Assembly: GCA_942491145.1 (NCBI GenBank)
Contig: CALOBC010000052.1
Span: 16,429 to 80,428, forward strand
DNA from: CAXQUZ01 sp942491145
Lineage (GTDB): Bacteria > Myxococcota_A > UBA796 > UBA2385
Direction of reading: 5' to 3'
DNA length: 64,000 bases
Positions 10,634 to 18,723 of the stretch are shown in pieces (position 1 is the first letter of the stretch; every line of letters starts with the position of its first letter). Below the pieces are notes generated by a model. The model saw nothing but the letters and a program-made list of their open reading frames with translations, was not told the DNA's origin and made no database searches. A program made the translations under genes and the position numbers.

Positions 10634-12987
10634 CGGGCGGGCTCAGCGTGCAGTGGGGAAGGGAGGAGGGCGACGCCGTCGGCGGACCACACGTGAACAC
10701 CGTCGGGCACCACAATGAGGCGGCGGGGCTTCAAGGTGGCTTCGAGGGCTTCGAGGCGCAGGCGCTCAAGGGTGAGCGGGCTGGCCGGGCCGGTGCGCGA
10801 CAGGGCGAGGTGCAGGGCGTGTCGGCCTTCGGCGTGGGCGGCGATGCGGGCGGCTTCCGAAGCGGCTTCTGCCAGCCGGGCGACGGCTTGGCCCCCGGCC
10901 TTGGGCAGCACCCTCGCGGCGTGGGCCTCGGCGAGGTTGATGACCGTCAGGCGCTTTTCGTCGGCGCTGATGACATCGAGGAAGGCTTGGAGGACCGGCG
11001 GGGGGACCGCAGCGTTGGCAAAGTTGACGTCGACGACCTCGACCCCAAGGCCGACAGCGTCCGCGCGTTCTTGGGTGCGCTGCATCGCAGCGGTCTCCAG
11101 CTCGGCCCGGCCGGTGGTGAGCACGGCGTCGTGGGTGCGCCGGGACACGGCCTCGGTGAGGGAGCCCCGCGCCAGGGCGTGCAGCGTGGGGTCGATGTCG
11201 ATGGCGCTGTAGGCGAACTTGCGGGCGTCGGAGACCCGGTAGTGGAGCACACCCTGGAGGGAGACCATCGACTGGTCGCCGCACAACAGTGTGGTCCCGG
11301 CGTCCAGCACCGGGAGCCGCCGGACCTTGGCCACGTCGACGAGGCGCACGGACTCCAGAGGCGGGGGCATGCGCAGGAGCAGGCCGGGCTCGGCGAGGGC
11401 TTCGAGCGGCGCCCCGAACCGTTCGACAATGCCCTGGTGGCCGACAGGAACGATGGTCACACCGCCGAGTGCCCAAGCGAGGACGAGGACCCCACCGACG
11501 CGGCCCGGGGTCAGCGGTCGCAGCAGGCGGCCCTCCGTGTGGGCATAGGCGTCGGGCCCGCCGCGGACCAGCGTGCCCCGAATGCTCGCCAGCACGGCGG
11601 ACAGGGCACCCATTGCCACGCAGATGGCGGCGCCCCGGGCCAAGAACGGGCCGGAGGGGTGGGAGATGCTGGCAAACGCGGTGGCGACGGCCAAGATGAC
11701 AAGCCCGCCGCCCACTAAGGGGGCGCGGTCGCGGACATCCTGGGTCTCTTGGGCTGCCAATGCCTGATCGGCGACGGCAAAAGCAATCGCGAGAATGGCC
11801 ACCAGCAGGCTGCCTTCGCGAAACTCTCCCGCCCCGCGCAGCAGCGCCCCGGCCACGGCGACCCCGCCCACAGCGGCGCCTGCCCAGCCGAGCCAGCGGC
11901 CCTGGCGCTCGGGCAGGCTGGATGCGGCCAGTCCCGGGCCCAGCCGTGCGGTCCATGCGAGGCCACCCCAGGCCAGCACCGCCGCACCGCCCCCGTGGCC
12001 CAGCAGCGAGAGCACCGCCCCCACATTGAGGGCCAGCACCGCGATCCCCAGTCGGGCTGCCCGGGGGCGAGCGGCGGCCTCGGGCATCACCCACGCAGTG
12101 CTGGTGTCGCTTGCCTCGTGAGCATCGGGGTCTTGGGTGACTGCGTACAGCACACCGAGAGTGGCGAGCAGTCCGCCCATCCAGCCCACGGGCGCCAGCG
12201 ACTCGCCGTAGACCAGCATGCCGATGGCGGTGGCGAAGATGACCTCAGACAAGGACAGGACCGCTGCGGTGCCCGCCTTGACCTCCCGCATGCCGAGGTT
12301 GAGCAGGGTGAAGGGCAGGTTGGTGCAGATGACCGCCAGCCCAAAGGTCCACGCCAGGGCGCTCCAGGTCAGCGCGAAGGTGCCGGTGGCCAGGGCGATC
12401 CCGACGAGCAGGACCGCGGCGACGCCCCACGCGATGGCCAGGGTCGACAAGATGGGGGTGCCGGCCTTGCGGGTGGCGCCTGTCAGCACCAAGACCAGAC
12501 CGTAGCCAACGGCCGACAGCAGCGCGAGGCCGTCGCCAAGTAGGAACCGAGGGTTGGCGAAGTGGGCCACTTGGAACAAGCTGACGCCGCTCAACAGGGC
12601 CACGCCGACCAGGGCGATGCCGGCGCCGGCGAGGGCGGAGGCGCTGGGCCGCTCTTGGTAGACCTTCCACGCGAGCGGGAAGACCACCACGGGCGCGAGG
12701 TTGTGCAAGAAGATGGTGTTGGCCACGGTCGTGAACGCGTAGCCACCCACGAATGTGGCGGACGCGAGCGCGAGGGCCAGGCCGAGGAAGCCACCCAAGA
12801 CGGCGGTGTCCCGAGATGGCCGGGTCAGGGCGGTGATGCCACCTTCCCGGGCCACCGCAGCGACCGCGAAGACCACGGTGACGAACAGGGCGCGCCACGC
12901 CGCCACTCCGGCGACCGAGGCGCCGGCTTCCCGTGTGAACACCGCCATCAGGGAGAAGGCGAACATGGCCCCGAGGACGAGGAGCAC
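10630..12987 (-). CDS. EamA-type transporter fused to an HflK-like SPFH domain
   Basis: A 785-residue fusion. Residues 1-285 look like a complete ten-helix EamA/DMT transporter, with paired repeats and the ends LHNLAPVVVFPLAWKVY and LSEVIFATAIGMLVYGE. Residues 310-470 add about five or six further hydrophobic helices. Residues 495-785 are an SPFH domain of HflK type: one more helix, then VPVGHQGIVERFG, HDAVLTTGRAELE and VDVNFANAAVPPPVLQAF. The frame is uninterrupted, and the next gene (hflC) overlaps by four bases. The GTG start is uncertain: no clear ribosome site is visible and the frame stays open upstream. A transporter joined to an FtsH-modulator subunit is unusual; the function is not known. 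Confidence 0.8.
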   Translation of the reverse strand: MLLVLGAMFAFSLMAVFTREAGASVAGVAAWRALFVTVVFAVAAVAREGGITALTRPSRDTAVLGGFLGLALALASATFVGGYAFTTVANTIFLHNLAPVVVFPLAWKVYQERPSASALAGAGIALVGVALLSGVSLFQVAHFANPRFLLGDGLALLSAVGYGLVLVLTGATRKAGTPILSTLAIAWGVAAVLLVGIALATGTFALTWSALAWTFGLAVICTNLPFTLLNLGMREVKAGTAAVLSLSEVIFATAIGMLVYGESLAPVGWMGGLLATLGVLYAVTQDPDAHEASDTSTAWVMPEAAARPRAARLGIAVLALNVGAVLSLLGHGGGAAVLAWGGLAWTARLGPGLAASSLPERQGRWLGWAGAAVGGVAVAGALLRGAGEFREGSLLVAILAIAFAVADQALAAQETQDVRDRAPLVGGGLVILAVATAFASISHPSGPFLARGAAICVAMGALSAVLASIRGTLVRGGPDAYAHTEGRLLRPLTPGRVGGVLVLAWALGGVTIVPVGHQGIVERFGAPLEALAEPGLLLRMPPPLESVRLVDVAKVRRLPVLDAGTTLLCGDQSMVSLQGVLHYRVSDARKFAYSAIDIDPTLHALARGSLTEAVSRRTHDAVLTTGRAELETAAMQRTQERADAVGLGVEVVDVNFANAAVPPPVLQAFLDVISADEKRLTVINLAEAHAARVLPKAGGQAVARLAEAASEAARIAAHAEGRHALHLALSRTGPASPLTLERLRLEALEATLKPRRLIVVPDGVHVWSADGVALLPSPLHAEPAR

Positions 12988-13199
12988 CGACCGGCGGCTG
13001 CCTGCAGCCCCGCTGTCGAGGCGGGCGCCCGGGTCCTGGGCGGGGGAGATGGAATCGGACGGGGAAATCGGCGGGCTCCGGGGCCGGTGGTGCGGCGGGT
13101 GCAGTCTACCGAGTCTGGGGGCGCCGTGGGTGCAGGTCGGCGGGGCTTCGATTAGGCTGGGGCTTGGTGCAGCGAATTCCTGGCTTCTCGGCGGTTCCT

Positions 13200-13916
13200 A
13201 TGGCCACCCCAACCGACGACACCCCTGGCGCTGCCCCCAGCCCCGCTGCGGTCCGCACCTTGGTCTGCCCGGGGCGAGCGGGCTCCCTCGACGAGACGTT
13301 CTATCGGTGGCTGCTCGAAGAGGATGGGGTGGTGGTCGAGCCTGGCGGCACCCACAAAGAAGTGGTCCGTCGGTTCTCCGAAGCCACCGTCATGCCTCCC
13401 GGGCTGGCGGGCGTGGTCGACCGCGGTGGCCATCCCGACGATGTTCTGTCCCGGCATGCGCAACACGTCGTGGTCATTCCGTACTTCGAGCTCGAGAGCT
13501 ATCTGTGTCACCCCCGGCTGCTGTCCCCAGCGCTGCGGGCCCGGGACCTCGACTTTCCCGAAGATGACCTGCTCGACCACCTGACCCAGTCCGCGCGGGC
13601 GACCTACATGCCCGCCGTCAACGCGCACCTGACCCACCAGCCCCGGCCGGGTGGTCGCGCGCGCCTCGAGCTCATGGCCCAACAGTATGCGGACCAGCTC
13701 CGGCGGGCCGACGAGCTCATCGCGGCCCAGGATGTTGAAGCGCTGCTGCGCTACTTTCCCGGGCGGCGCCTCGCCAGCCGCTTGTCCCGTCAGCTCGACT
13801 TTCTCAGCCCCCAGCATGTGCTGGAGACGCTGATGCGGGTCAAGGATGTGCGCCAGTCCGCACCGCCGCTGGTGGCACTGCGCGACGCCATCTTGGACCG
13901 CTTGTCGACCACCTGA
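13200..13916 (+). CDS. Uncharacterised protein with degenerate TOPRIM/DUF4435-like region
   Basis: A 238-residue soluble protein. Residues 22-110 resemble the TOPRIM-type region of DUF4435/OLD proteins: CPGRAGSLDETFYRWLL in the place of the usual VEGxxDxxFY, then a beta-strand, GVVDRGG in the place of the GIIDRD element, and IPYFELESYL, matching the conserved Glu-containing helix. The first acidic catalytic residue appears to be replaced (Pro), so nuclease activity is doubtful. The C-terminal half is helical. No ATPase partner is adjacent. ATG 13200 is preferred over the upstream TTG at 13164. The gene diverges from the EamA-SPFH operon. The family call is inference from pattern only. Confidence 0.55.
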   Translation: MATPTDDTPGAAPSPAAVRTLVCPGRAGSLDETFYRWLLEEDGVVVEPGGTHKEVVRRFSEATVMPPGLAGVVDRGGHPDDVLSRHAQHVVVIPYFELESYLCHPRLLSPALRARDLDFPEDDLLDHLTQSARATYMPAVNAHLTHQPRPGGRARLELMAQQYADQLRRADELIAAQDVEALLRYFPGRRLASRLSRQLDFLSPQHVLETLMRVKDVRQSAPPLVALRDAILDRLSTT

Positions 13917-14010
13917 AGTGGGGTGGTGCCCTGCGTCCGCCGGCTTGTTGCCCCATGGTGTGCCCACCGGGTCGCACGCACCCCGCCGCCAAGTCGCCGT
14001 CAACCGCTCC

Positions 14011-14397
14011 CTACGGCGCCCACGCTGCGGGGCCGCAGAGGACGACGGTGTAGCCATCGGGATCGGTCAGCCAGAGCTCTTCTTGGTGCGCGAGCGCGTT
14101 GAAGAACAGGGCCCGCTGGACGGTGGCGCCGAGCTGAGTGGCCCGGCCGACCGCAGCACCCAGGTCTTCGCCCACGCGGAAGTAGAGCACGACGCCTTTT
14201 CCGTTGACGCCGTCGCGCTCCATGTGCGGATGGTGCTCGGCGGCGGCGGCATTGTGCAGCATCAGCGTCAGCGCACCGCCGTGGGTCAGCATCTCGAAGT
14301 CGGGCCCACCATGGCCGCTGGTGGCGCCAAGGAGCTGTTGGTACCACTTGGACGAGGCCTGGACGTCGGCCACGTTGATCATCGGCTCGCACTTCAT
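14011..14397 (-). CDS. Glyoxalase/VOC-superfamily protein
   Basis: A 128-residue single VOC domain. It begins with PMINVADVQASSKWYQQLLG, the classic first beta-alpha-beta motif, contains GVVLYFRVGEDLGAAV in the middle, and ends with ELWLTDPDGYTVVLCGP, the usual closing motif with the metal-ligand glutamate position (Glu in ELWLTDPDG). The family includes glyoxalases, dioxygenases and resistance proteins; the substrate cannot be deduced. ATG 14397 follows an AAGG sequence. It lies directly downstream of the selenocysteine tRNA on the same strand (90-base gap), so it might share that transcript. Confidence 0.82.
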   Translation of the reverse strand: MKCEPMINVADVQASSKWYQQLLGATSGHGGPDFEMLTHGGALTLMLHNAAAAEHHPHMERDGVNGKGVVLYFRVGEDLGAAVGRATQLGATVQRALFFNALAHQEELWLTDPDGYTVVLCGPAAWAP

Positions 14398-14486
14398 GGG
14401 GACCTTGTGTGGCGGACTGGACAGCCCTGTCGTGTACGGCAGCCCGCCGGTGGACCCGCCGCCAGACTTCCAACTTCGCGGAAGTG

Positions 14487-14586
14487 TGGCGGCAGGTGAT
14501 CGGAATCGAACCGACCGGGCGGAGCCTCTCGACCCTCCCCACCGGCTTTGAAGGCCGGGGCCGGCACCAGCCTGGCAACACCTGCC
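14487..14586 (-). tRNA. selC: tRNA-Sec (anticodon UCA)
   Basis: On the minus strand the molecule starts GGCAGGTG (complement of 14579-14586) and ends CACCTGCC (complement of 14491-14498), giving the 8-bp acceptor stem diagnostic of tRNA-Sec. A G discriminator and an encoded CCA follow (14487-14490). The anticodon arm reads CCGGC-CTTCAAA-GCCGG with anticodon TCA. The variable arm is long (about 25 bases) and GC-rich. The T arm is GTCGG-TTCGATT-CCGAT, giving an 8+5 acceptor/T helix. The D arm is extended (GCC-A-GGC / GCC-GGC). This shows that the organism probably inserts selenocysteine at UGA; no selA, selB or selD is in the window. Confidence 0.95.
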
Positions 14587-14644
14587 ACGAGGCCGATAAC
14601 GGGACGGACCGACGTGTGCTGCCGGGATGTGGGAGAGTGCTGCG

Positions 14645-15286
14645 ATGAGTTCTGGGCTGCCGGCACTGTTGACTGTTGTGGCACTCGTCCCGCTGTTGTG
14701 GAGCGAGGTCGGAGGCCCTGCGTGGGTGCGGGTGGTGTCCAAGCCCCTCGCGTCTTTGGGCTTCATCGGGGTGGGGTTGGCGTGCGGTGCGCTCGACAAT
14801 GCGGTGGGACAAGCCACTCTGGTGGCATTGCTTCTCTGCGCCGTGGGCGACGTGTGTCTGCTGGGCACTGCTCGCGCGCCCTTTCTGGCGGGACTGGTTG
14901 CCTTCTTGCTGGGGCACGTGGGCTACGCGGCGGCATGCCTGCTCGGGGGTGTCTCGGCCGCGGCGGTCGGGCTGGCTGCGCTGCCGCTGGTGCTGTTTGG
15001 TGGGGGTGTGCTGCGCTGGCTCTGGCCCAGCCTGCCGGCAAAGATGAAGGTGCCCGTGTGTGCCTATGTGTCGGTCATCATGACCATGGCCGCGTGTGCG
15101 GTGGGAGCGACGGCGGCCGGGCGCTCCGTGTGGATTGCCGTCGGCGCCGGCCTGTTTGTCGTGTCCGACTTGTTTGTGGCCCGCAACCGCTTTGTGGCGC
15201 CGGGCCCGGTCAACCGCCTGTGGGGACTGCCGCTCTACTACGGTGCCCAGCTCATCTTGGCGGCGGTGCTGGGCAGCGGCGGCTGA
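14645..15286 (+). CDS. YhhN/TMEM86-family membrane protein (lysoplasmalogenase-like)
   Basis: A 213-residue integral membrane protein with seven or eight hydrophobic helices. Family hallmarks are AVGDVCLLG (conserved Asp), VAFLLGHVGYAAA (conserved His), KMKVPVCAYVSVIMTMA and GAGLFVVSDLFVARNRFV (conserved Asp). Characterised relatives hydrolyse the vinyl-ether bond of lysoplasmalogen; other members have no assigned reaction. The start at 14645 has GGGAG with good spacing; an in-frame ATG 18 bases upstream has none. It is divergent from the tRNA-Sec gene and converges with the subtilase gene. The family assignment is fairly secure and the substrate is inferred. Confidence 0.82.
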   Translation: MSSGLPALLTVVALVPLLWSEVGGPAWVRVVSKPLASLGFIGVGLACGALDNAVGQATLVALLLCAVGDVCLLGTARAPFLAGLVAFLLGHVGYAAACLLGGVSAAAVGLAALPLVLFGGGVLRWLWPSLPAKMKVPVCAYVSVIMTMAACAVGATAAGRSVWIAVGAGLFVVSDLFVARNRFVAPGPVNRLWGLPLYYGAQLILAAVLGSGG

Positions 15287-15329
15287 GCTCCGGGCCGCGA
15301 CACCCAACTCAACGCAATCCAACGCAAGC

Positions 15330-16712
15330 TTAGCGCAGCCCGTGGGTGTCCAGGAACCGTCGCAGGTCTGGCTGAGGGCCGATGTGCACGGTGTCTTCGG
15401 GGCTCTGGGGTGAACCCGTGGCCACGAGCGCCGCACGCAACGCCAGCGGGCTCCACGGCTCCCCTGACATCGTGAGGGCCACGCTCTGCACAACGGCCGC
15501 CACGCCGGCGATCTGGGGGGCCGCCGCACTCGTCCCGGAGAACGCGCTGGTGTAGCCCTGCCGGGGGTCGTCGCTGGGGAAGAACAGGTCCGCGTCGACC
15601 CCGGCCTCGCCGTTCGCGGTGGTGGCCACCCCAAAGTACCAGCCCTGAAGGTCGACCCGACCGCCGTGGCAGCTCCCGCCGTCGACCCAAGCCCGGGGCT
15701 CATCCCAGCCCGCCGGAGTGCCGCCACCGACCATGATGCTGCCGCTGTCCCGCACGGTCCGGTCGAAGCGGCCCTCGAAGCTGGGGTCGTCCAGATCCTG
15801 GCCGCCATTGCCTGAAGGCTCGACCACGACAATGCCCTGGGCGACGGCATGGCTGATGGCGTCAAACACGGCATCATCGACGCTCAGCGGCGCAAAGCGG
15901 CCCATGAAGCTCGCTTGTTGCTCGATGAGCAGCACGTCGCCCGGTTGCAGCAGCGCGGCGCTCGCTTCGATGGCGGCGGCCGGGTTGTAGTCGCCGGGGG
16001 AGGCGTACGGTGACACGACGACTAGCGTGGCGGCAGGGGCCACACCCGTGACGCCATAGCCATTGTCCAATGCGGCGAGAATGCCCAGCACTGCGGTGCC
16101 GTGGTAGGCGTAGGTGGCGCTGTCCCACCCCCAGATGAGCGCGTCGAGCCCGGCCGCATAGTCCTCGTGGTCCGGCTCCCAGCTGTACTCCACGTCAGCG
16201 ATGGTCACGAGCCCCCCGTCGCCCCCCGGCCAGAGCTGGGCCCGGTCCAGGCCCAAGCCGCCGGGGCTGTCGGCCCGCCAGAGCTGGTGGGGTTCCAGAT
16301 CGGGCGTGGGTGGTTGAAGGTCACCTGGCGGGGGCATCGGTCGGAGTGCCGGTGTGGCGGTCTCAATCCGCGGATCCGCCAGCAGCGCGGCGCCCCGCTG
16401 GAGAGCGAGCGCTTCGGTGTCGACCACCAGCCGGAACCAGCGACGGAGGTCGGCGAGCTGGTGCCCTGTGGCCGGCACGGGCGCACCCAAAGCCGTGGGG
16501 AACAGCGGCCGCGCTCCGCGGAGCACGCCGGTCATCATTCGGTCCACCTCATCGTCGGGAATGCTGTCCATCACCTTGATGTCGAGCACGGTCTGCCGAA
16601 GATCGTCCCGCCGCTCGGGTGCCACGCGCACGGTCTGGGGGCGGGGCAAGGCGCCACGGACCACACCGGCGTGTGCACAAAGCGCGGCCCAGACTGGCCA
16701 GAGCATCACCAA
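15330..16712 (-). CDS. Secreted subtilisin-like serine protease
   Basis: A 460-residue S8-family protease. A short N-terminal hydrophobic segment suggests export. The triad is visible: Asp173 in VTIADVEYSW, His204 in YHGTAVLGILAA and Ser395 in FSGTSAAAPQIAGVAA, with oxyanion Asn302 in EPSGNGG. Residues 25-150 form an N-terminal propeptide-like region. The start is uncertain: AGGAGG lies seven bases before TTG 16712, while GTG 16709 and ATG 16706 follow immediately. It is the last gene of a minus-strand run, 39 bases after the Nudix gene. The active site looks complete, so it should be catalytic. Confidence 0.9.
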   Translation of the reverse strand: MVMLWPVWAALCAHAGVVRGALPRPQTVRVAPERRDDLRQTVLDIKVMDSIPDDEVDRMMTGVLRGARPLFPTALGAPVPATGHQLADLRRWFRLVVDTEALALQRGAALLADPRIETATPALRPMPPPGDLQPPTPDLEPHQLWRADSPGGLGLDRAQLWPGGDGGLVTIADVEYSWEPDHEDYAAGLDALIWGWDSATYAYHGTAVLGILAALDNGYGVTGVAPAATLVVVSPYASPGDYNPAAAIEASAALLQPGDVLLIEQQASFMGRFAPLSVDDAVFDAISHAVAQGIVVVEPSGNGGQDLDDPSFEGRFDRTVRDSGSIMVGGGTPAGWDEPRAWVDGGSCHGGRVDLQGWYFGVATTANGEAGVDADLFFPSDDPRQGYTSAFSGTSAAAPQIAGVAAVVQSVALTMSGEPWSPLALRAALVATGSPQSPEDTVHIGPQPDLRRFLDTHGLR

Positions 16713-16751
16713 GGCCTCGCCTCCTGGGACGCGGACGAGCGCCCCGTGCCA

Positions 16752-17552
16752 CTACGGGAGGACAACACCACCATCTTCCCAGTGCCCATCCACCCAGTTC
16801 ATGCGGGTTGGCCCGCGGACGACTACGGCGCTCGGGTAGCTGGGGTCACCGGGCAGGACGATGTTGAAGCCCTTGCCCGTGGGCAGCTTCTCCAGCCGCG
16901 GCTGGATCGCCCGTGGACAGCGGTGACGGGCGGCCTCGGCGATGGCCTCGACGGTCTTCAAGGGCGCCAGCTCCGTCAACGTGCGGAAGGTCGGCGGCGC
17001 CATGAAGAGGGTGCCCTGCTGATGTCGCTCGAGGGCAGCACCGGCCGACAGCCACAAGGTCTGCACGGTCTCGCTGTTGTCGTGCGCGGCGTGGGAGACC
17101 TCGTCGCGGCGCACGATGCACAGGAAGAAGCGTGTGTCGTAGCGCTTGGGCTCGGACTCCGGCGTGATCCACCACGACCACCACGACAGTCGGTCCAGGT
17201 GGGCCACCAGCTCGGGCGCGTCGTCGAGGGTGGCCGTGCGGTTGTTGAGCCGGTCGCGCAGGGCTTCATCGGCAGGACCGTCGCCCACCCACACGCCCGC
17301 TTCTTCGAAGGTCTCTCGAGCTGCAGCGACACCAAAGGCCCGGTCCTCCTGCGGCAGCCCCGCCACTGCTCCTCGGCAGGCCGCGCGGGCATCGGCAGGA
17401 TCGACCCGACCGCCCGGAAACACCCATGCGCTGGGGAAGAAGCCCACGGTGCGGGCCCTCCGCAACAGCAGCAGCTCGGGACGGTGGCCAGCGCTCTGGG
17501 CCGGGCGGACCACCATCACGGTGGCAGCGGGGCGGGCCTCACATGCCGGCAT
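16752..17552 (-). CDS. Nudix hydrolase, NUDT19-like
   Basis: A 266-residue Nudix protein. FPGGRVDPADA (GG at 47-48) is separated from REtfEEaGV (residues 79-86) by an insertion longer than in the standard 23-residue Nudix box. This is the layout of NUDT19/RP2-type enzymes that cleave CoA and related diphosphates. The extended C-terminal domain (about 100-266) also fits that subgroup. REXXEE metal-binding residues are all present. Its ATG lies inside the end of the upstream HD-GYP-like gene (14-base overlap), so the two are probably co-translated. Substrate preference is inferred from architecture only. Confidence 0.85.
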   Translation of the reverse strand: MPACEARPAATVMVVRPAQSAGHRPELLLLRRARTVGFFPSAWVFPGGRVDPADARAACRGAVAGLPQEDRAFGVAAARETFEEAGVWVGDGPADEALRDRLNNRTATLDDAPELVAHLDRLSWWSWWITPESEPKRYDTRFFLCIVRRDEVSHAAHDNSETVQTLWLSAGAALERHQQGTLFMAPPTFRTLTELAPLKTVEAIAEAARHRCPRAIQPRLEKLPTGKGFNIVLPGDPSYPSAVVVRGPTRMNWVDGHWEDGGVVLP

Positions 17553-18723
17553 CGGCCACCTCCAGCTCGCCTTGGAGCTCTTGGAGAATGCTGATCAACA
17601 AGGGGTCGTGGCGGGTTCCAGCGCTTCGCTGGAGGGTGCGGAGGGCCCCGCGGACCGACTCGCCGTCCCGCCAGTCCCGGTCGGCGCGCAACGCGTCGTA
17701 CTCCGCAGCCAGCGCGACGATGCTCGTGAACAAGTGGTTGGGCCGGTTGCGGAGCAGCGTGGGGTGGCCGCTGCCGTCGAAGAGGCGGTGTTGCTCTAGA
17801 GCGACACGAAGCCGGCGGATCTGAGCCGAGTCGAGGGGGGACAGCGCCAGCAGCTCACGAACCGATGCGGTGGGCGTGGCCCGCTCGGCGGCATGCTGGG
17901 CAGCCTCGTCGTCCTCGTCTTCGTCCACACTGGGACGGCCCACTTCAGCAACCAGTGCCGCGACCGCGAGCTCCCGGAGGATGAGATCATCCATGCCCAG
18001 TGTGAACCCGATGGCAACGGACAAGATGCTTGTGTGGACCGGGTGCAGCAGCGGGTAGGGCAAGAGCTGACGGGGCACGGCGAGGGTGAGCGCCCGGCGG
18101 GGGTAGCTGGCCCACAGATCGACGATGCCCTGGGCCACGCGGTCCGCCTCGACCATGGCGGCGGGGCTGAGGCCGCGGGTGCGCATCGCTTGCACTGCCC
18201 GCATGCCCCGCAGGTAGACCCGAAGCGCGGCGATGGCGGGATCGCCCTCGGAGCCGGAGTCTTCGGTGCCCACGAGGGTGCGAGGGGACAGCGGCTCCAG
18301 GGTGCGGATGCCTGCGGAGGCGAACTCCCGCTCCAGGGCGGCGCACCCGGGCCCACCGTCTCCTTCGATGCCCAGGAGCAGTCGCACCAGAGCCATCACC
18401 TCTTCGGGGTTGGGGGTGCCGCTCACCGCCAGCCCGCCGAGGCCGCGCTCGACCAACAGCTGGCCCAGCTCACGGACCGCGTCACGGATCCCGGGGCTGG
18501 GCCGCACCACTCGATTGCCGATGACCACGCGGTCTTGGACAATACTCCACTCGATGCGGGGCTCGTCGGCGCGGACGGCGAGCAGCAGGTCCGTCACGCT
18601 GCGCAGGGTGTGCGAGATGGCGGCGTGACCATCGGGGTAGATGCGCGCGGTGCGAAAGAGGTGGTCCAGCCGGCCAGCGAGGTTCAGCCCGGCCGTGGCC
18701 TGGGTCTTGGTGACGGCGCTCAT
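17539..18723 (-). CDS. Degenerate HD-GYP-domain protein
   Basis: A 394-residue protein. The C-terminal third follows the HD-GYP layout: LLHPVHTSILSVAIGFTLGM (His230), then a helix ending VAALVAEVGRP, EQHRLFDGSGHP and IVALAAEYDALRADRDWR. The metal-binding HD pair is AE (259-260) in VAEVGR, where active enzymes have HDIGK, and GYP reads GHP. Cyclic-di-GMP phosphodiesterase activity is therefore unlikely; it may be a scaffold or sensor. Residues 1-200 are an unassigned helical domain with an EWSIVQDRVVIGNRV segment. The ATG overlaps the HEAT-protein stop by four bases, so the two proteins probably work together. Confidence 0.75.
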   Translation of the reverse strand: MSAVTKTQATAGLNLAGRLDHLFRTARIYPDGHAAISHTLRSVTDLLLAVRADEPRIEWSIVQDRVVIGNRVVRPSPGIRDAVRELGQLLVERGLGGLAVSGTPNPEEVMALVRLLLGIEGDGGPGCAALEREFASAGIRTLEPLSPRTLVGTEDSGSEGDPAIAALRVYLRGMRAVQAMRTRGLSPAAMVEADRVAQGIVDLWASYPRRALTLAVPRQLLPYPLLHPVHTSILSVAIGFTLGMDDLILRELAVAALVAEVGRPSVDEDEDDEAAQHAAERATPTASVRELLALSPLDSAQIRRLRVALEQHRLFDGSGHPTLLRNRPNHLFTSIVALAAEYDALRADRDWRDGESVRGALRTLQRSAGTRHDPLLISILQELQGELEVADAGM

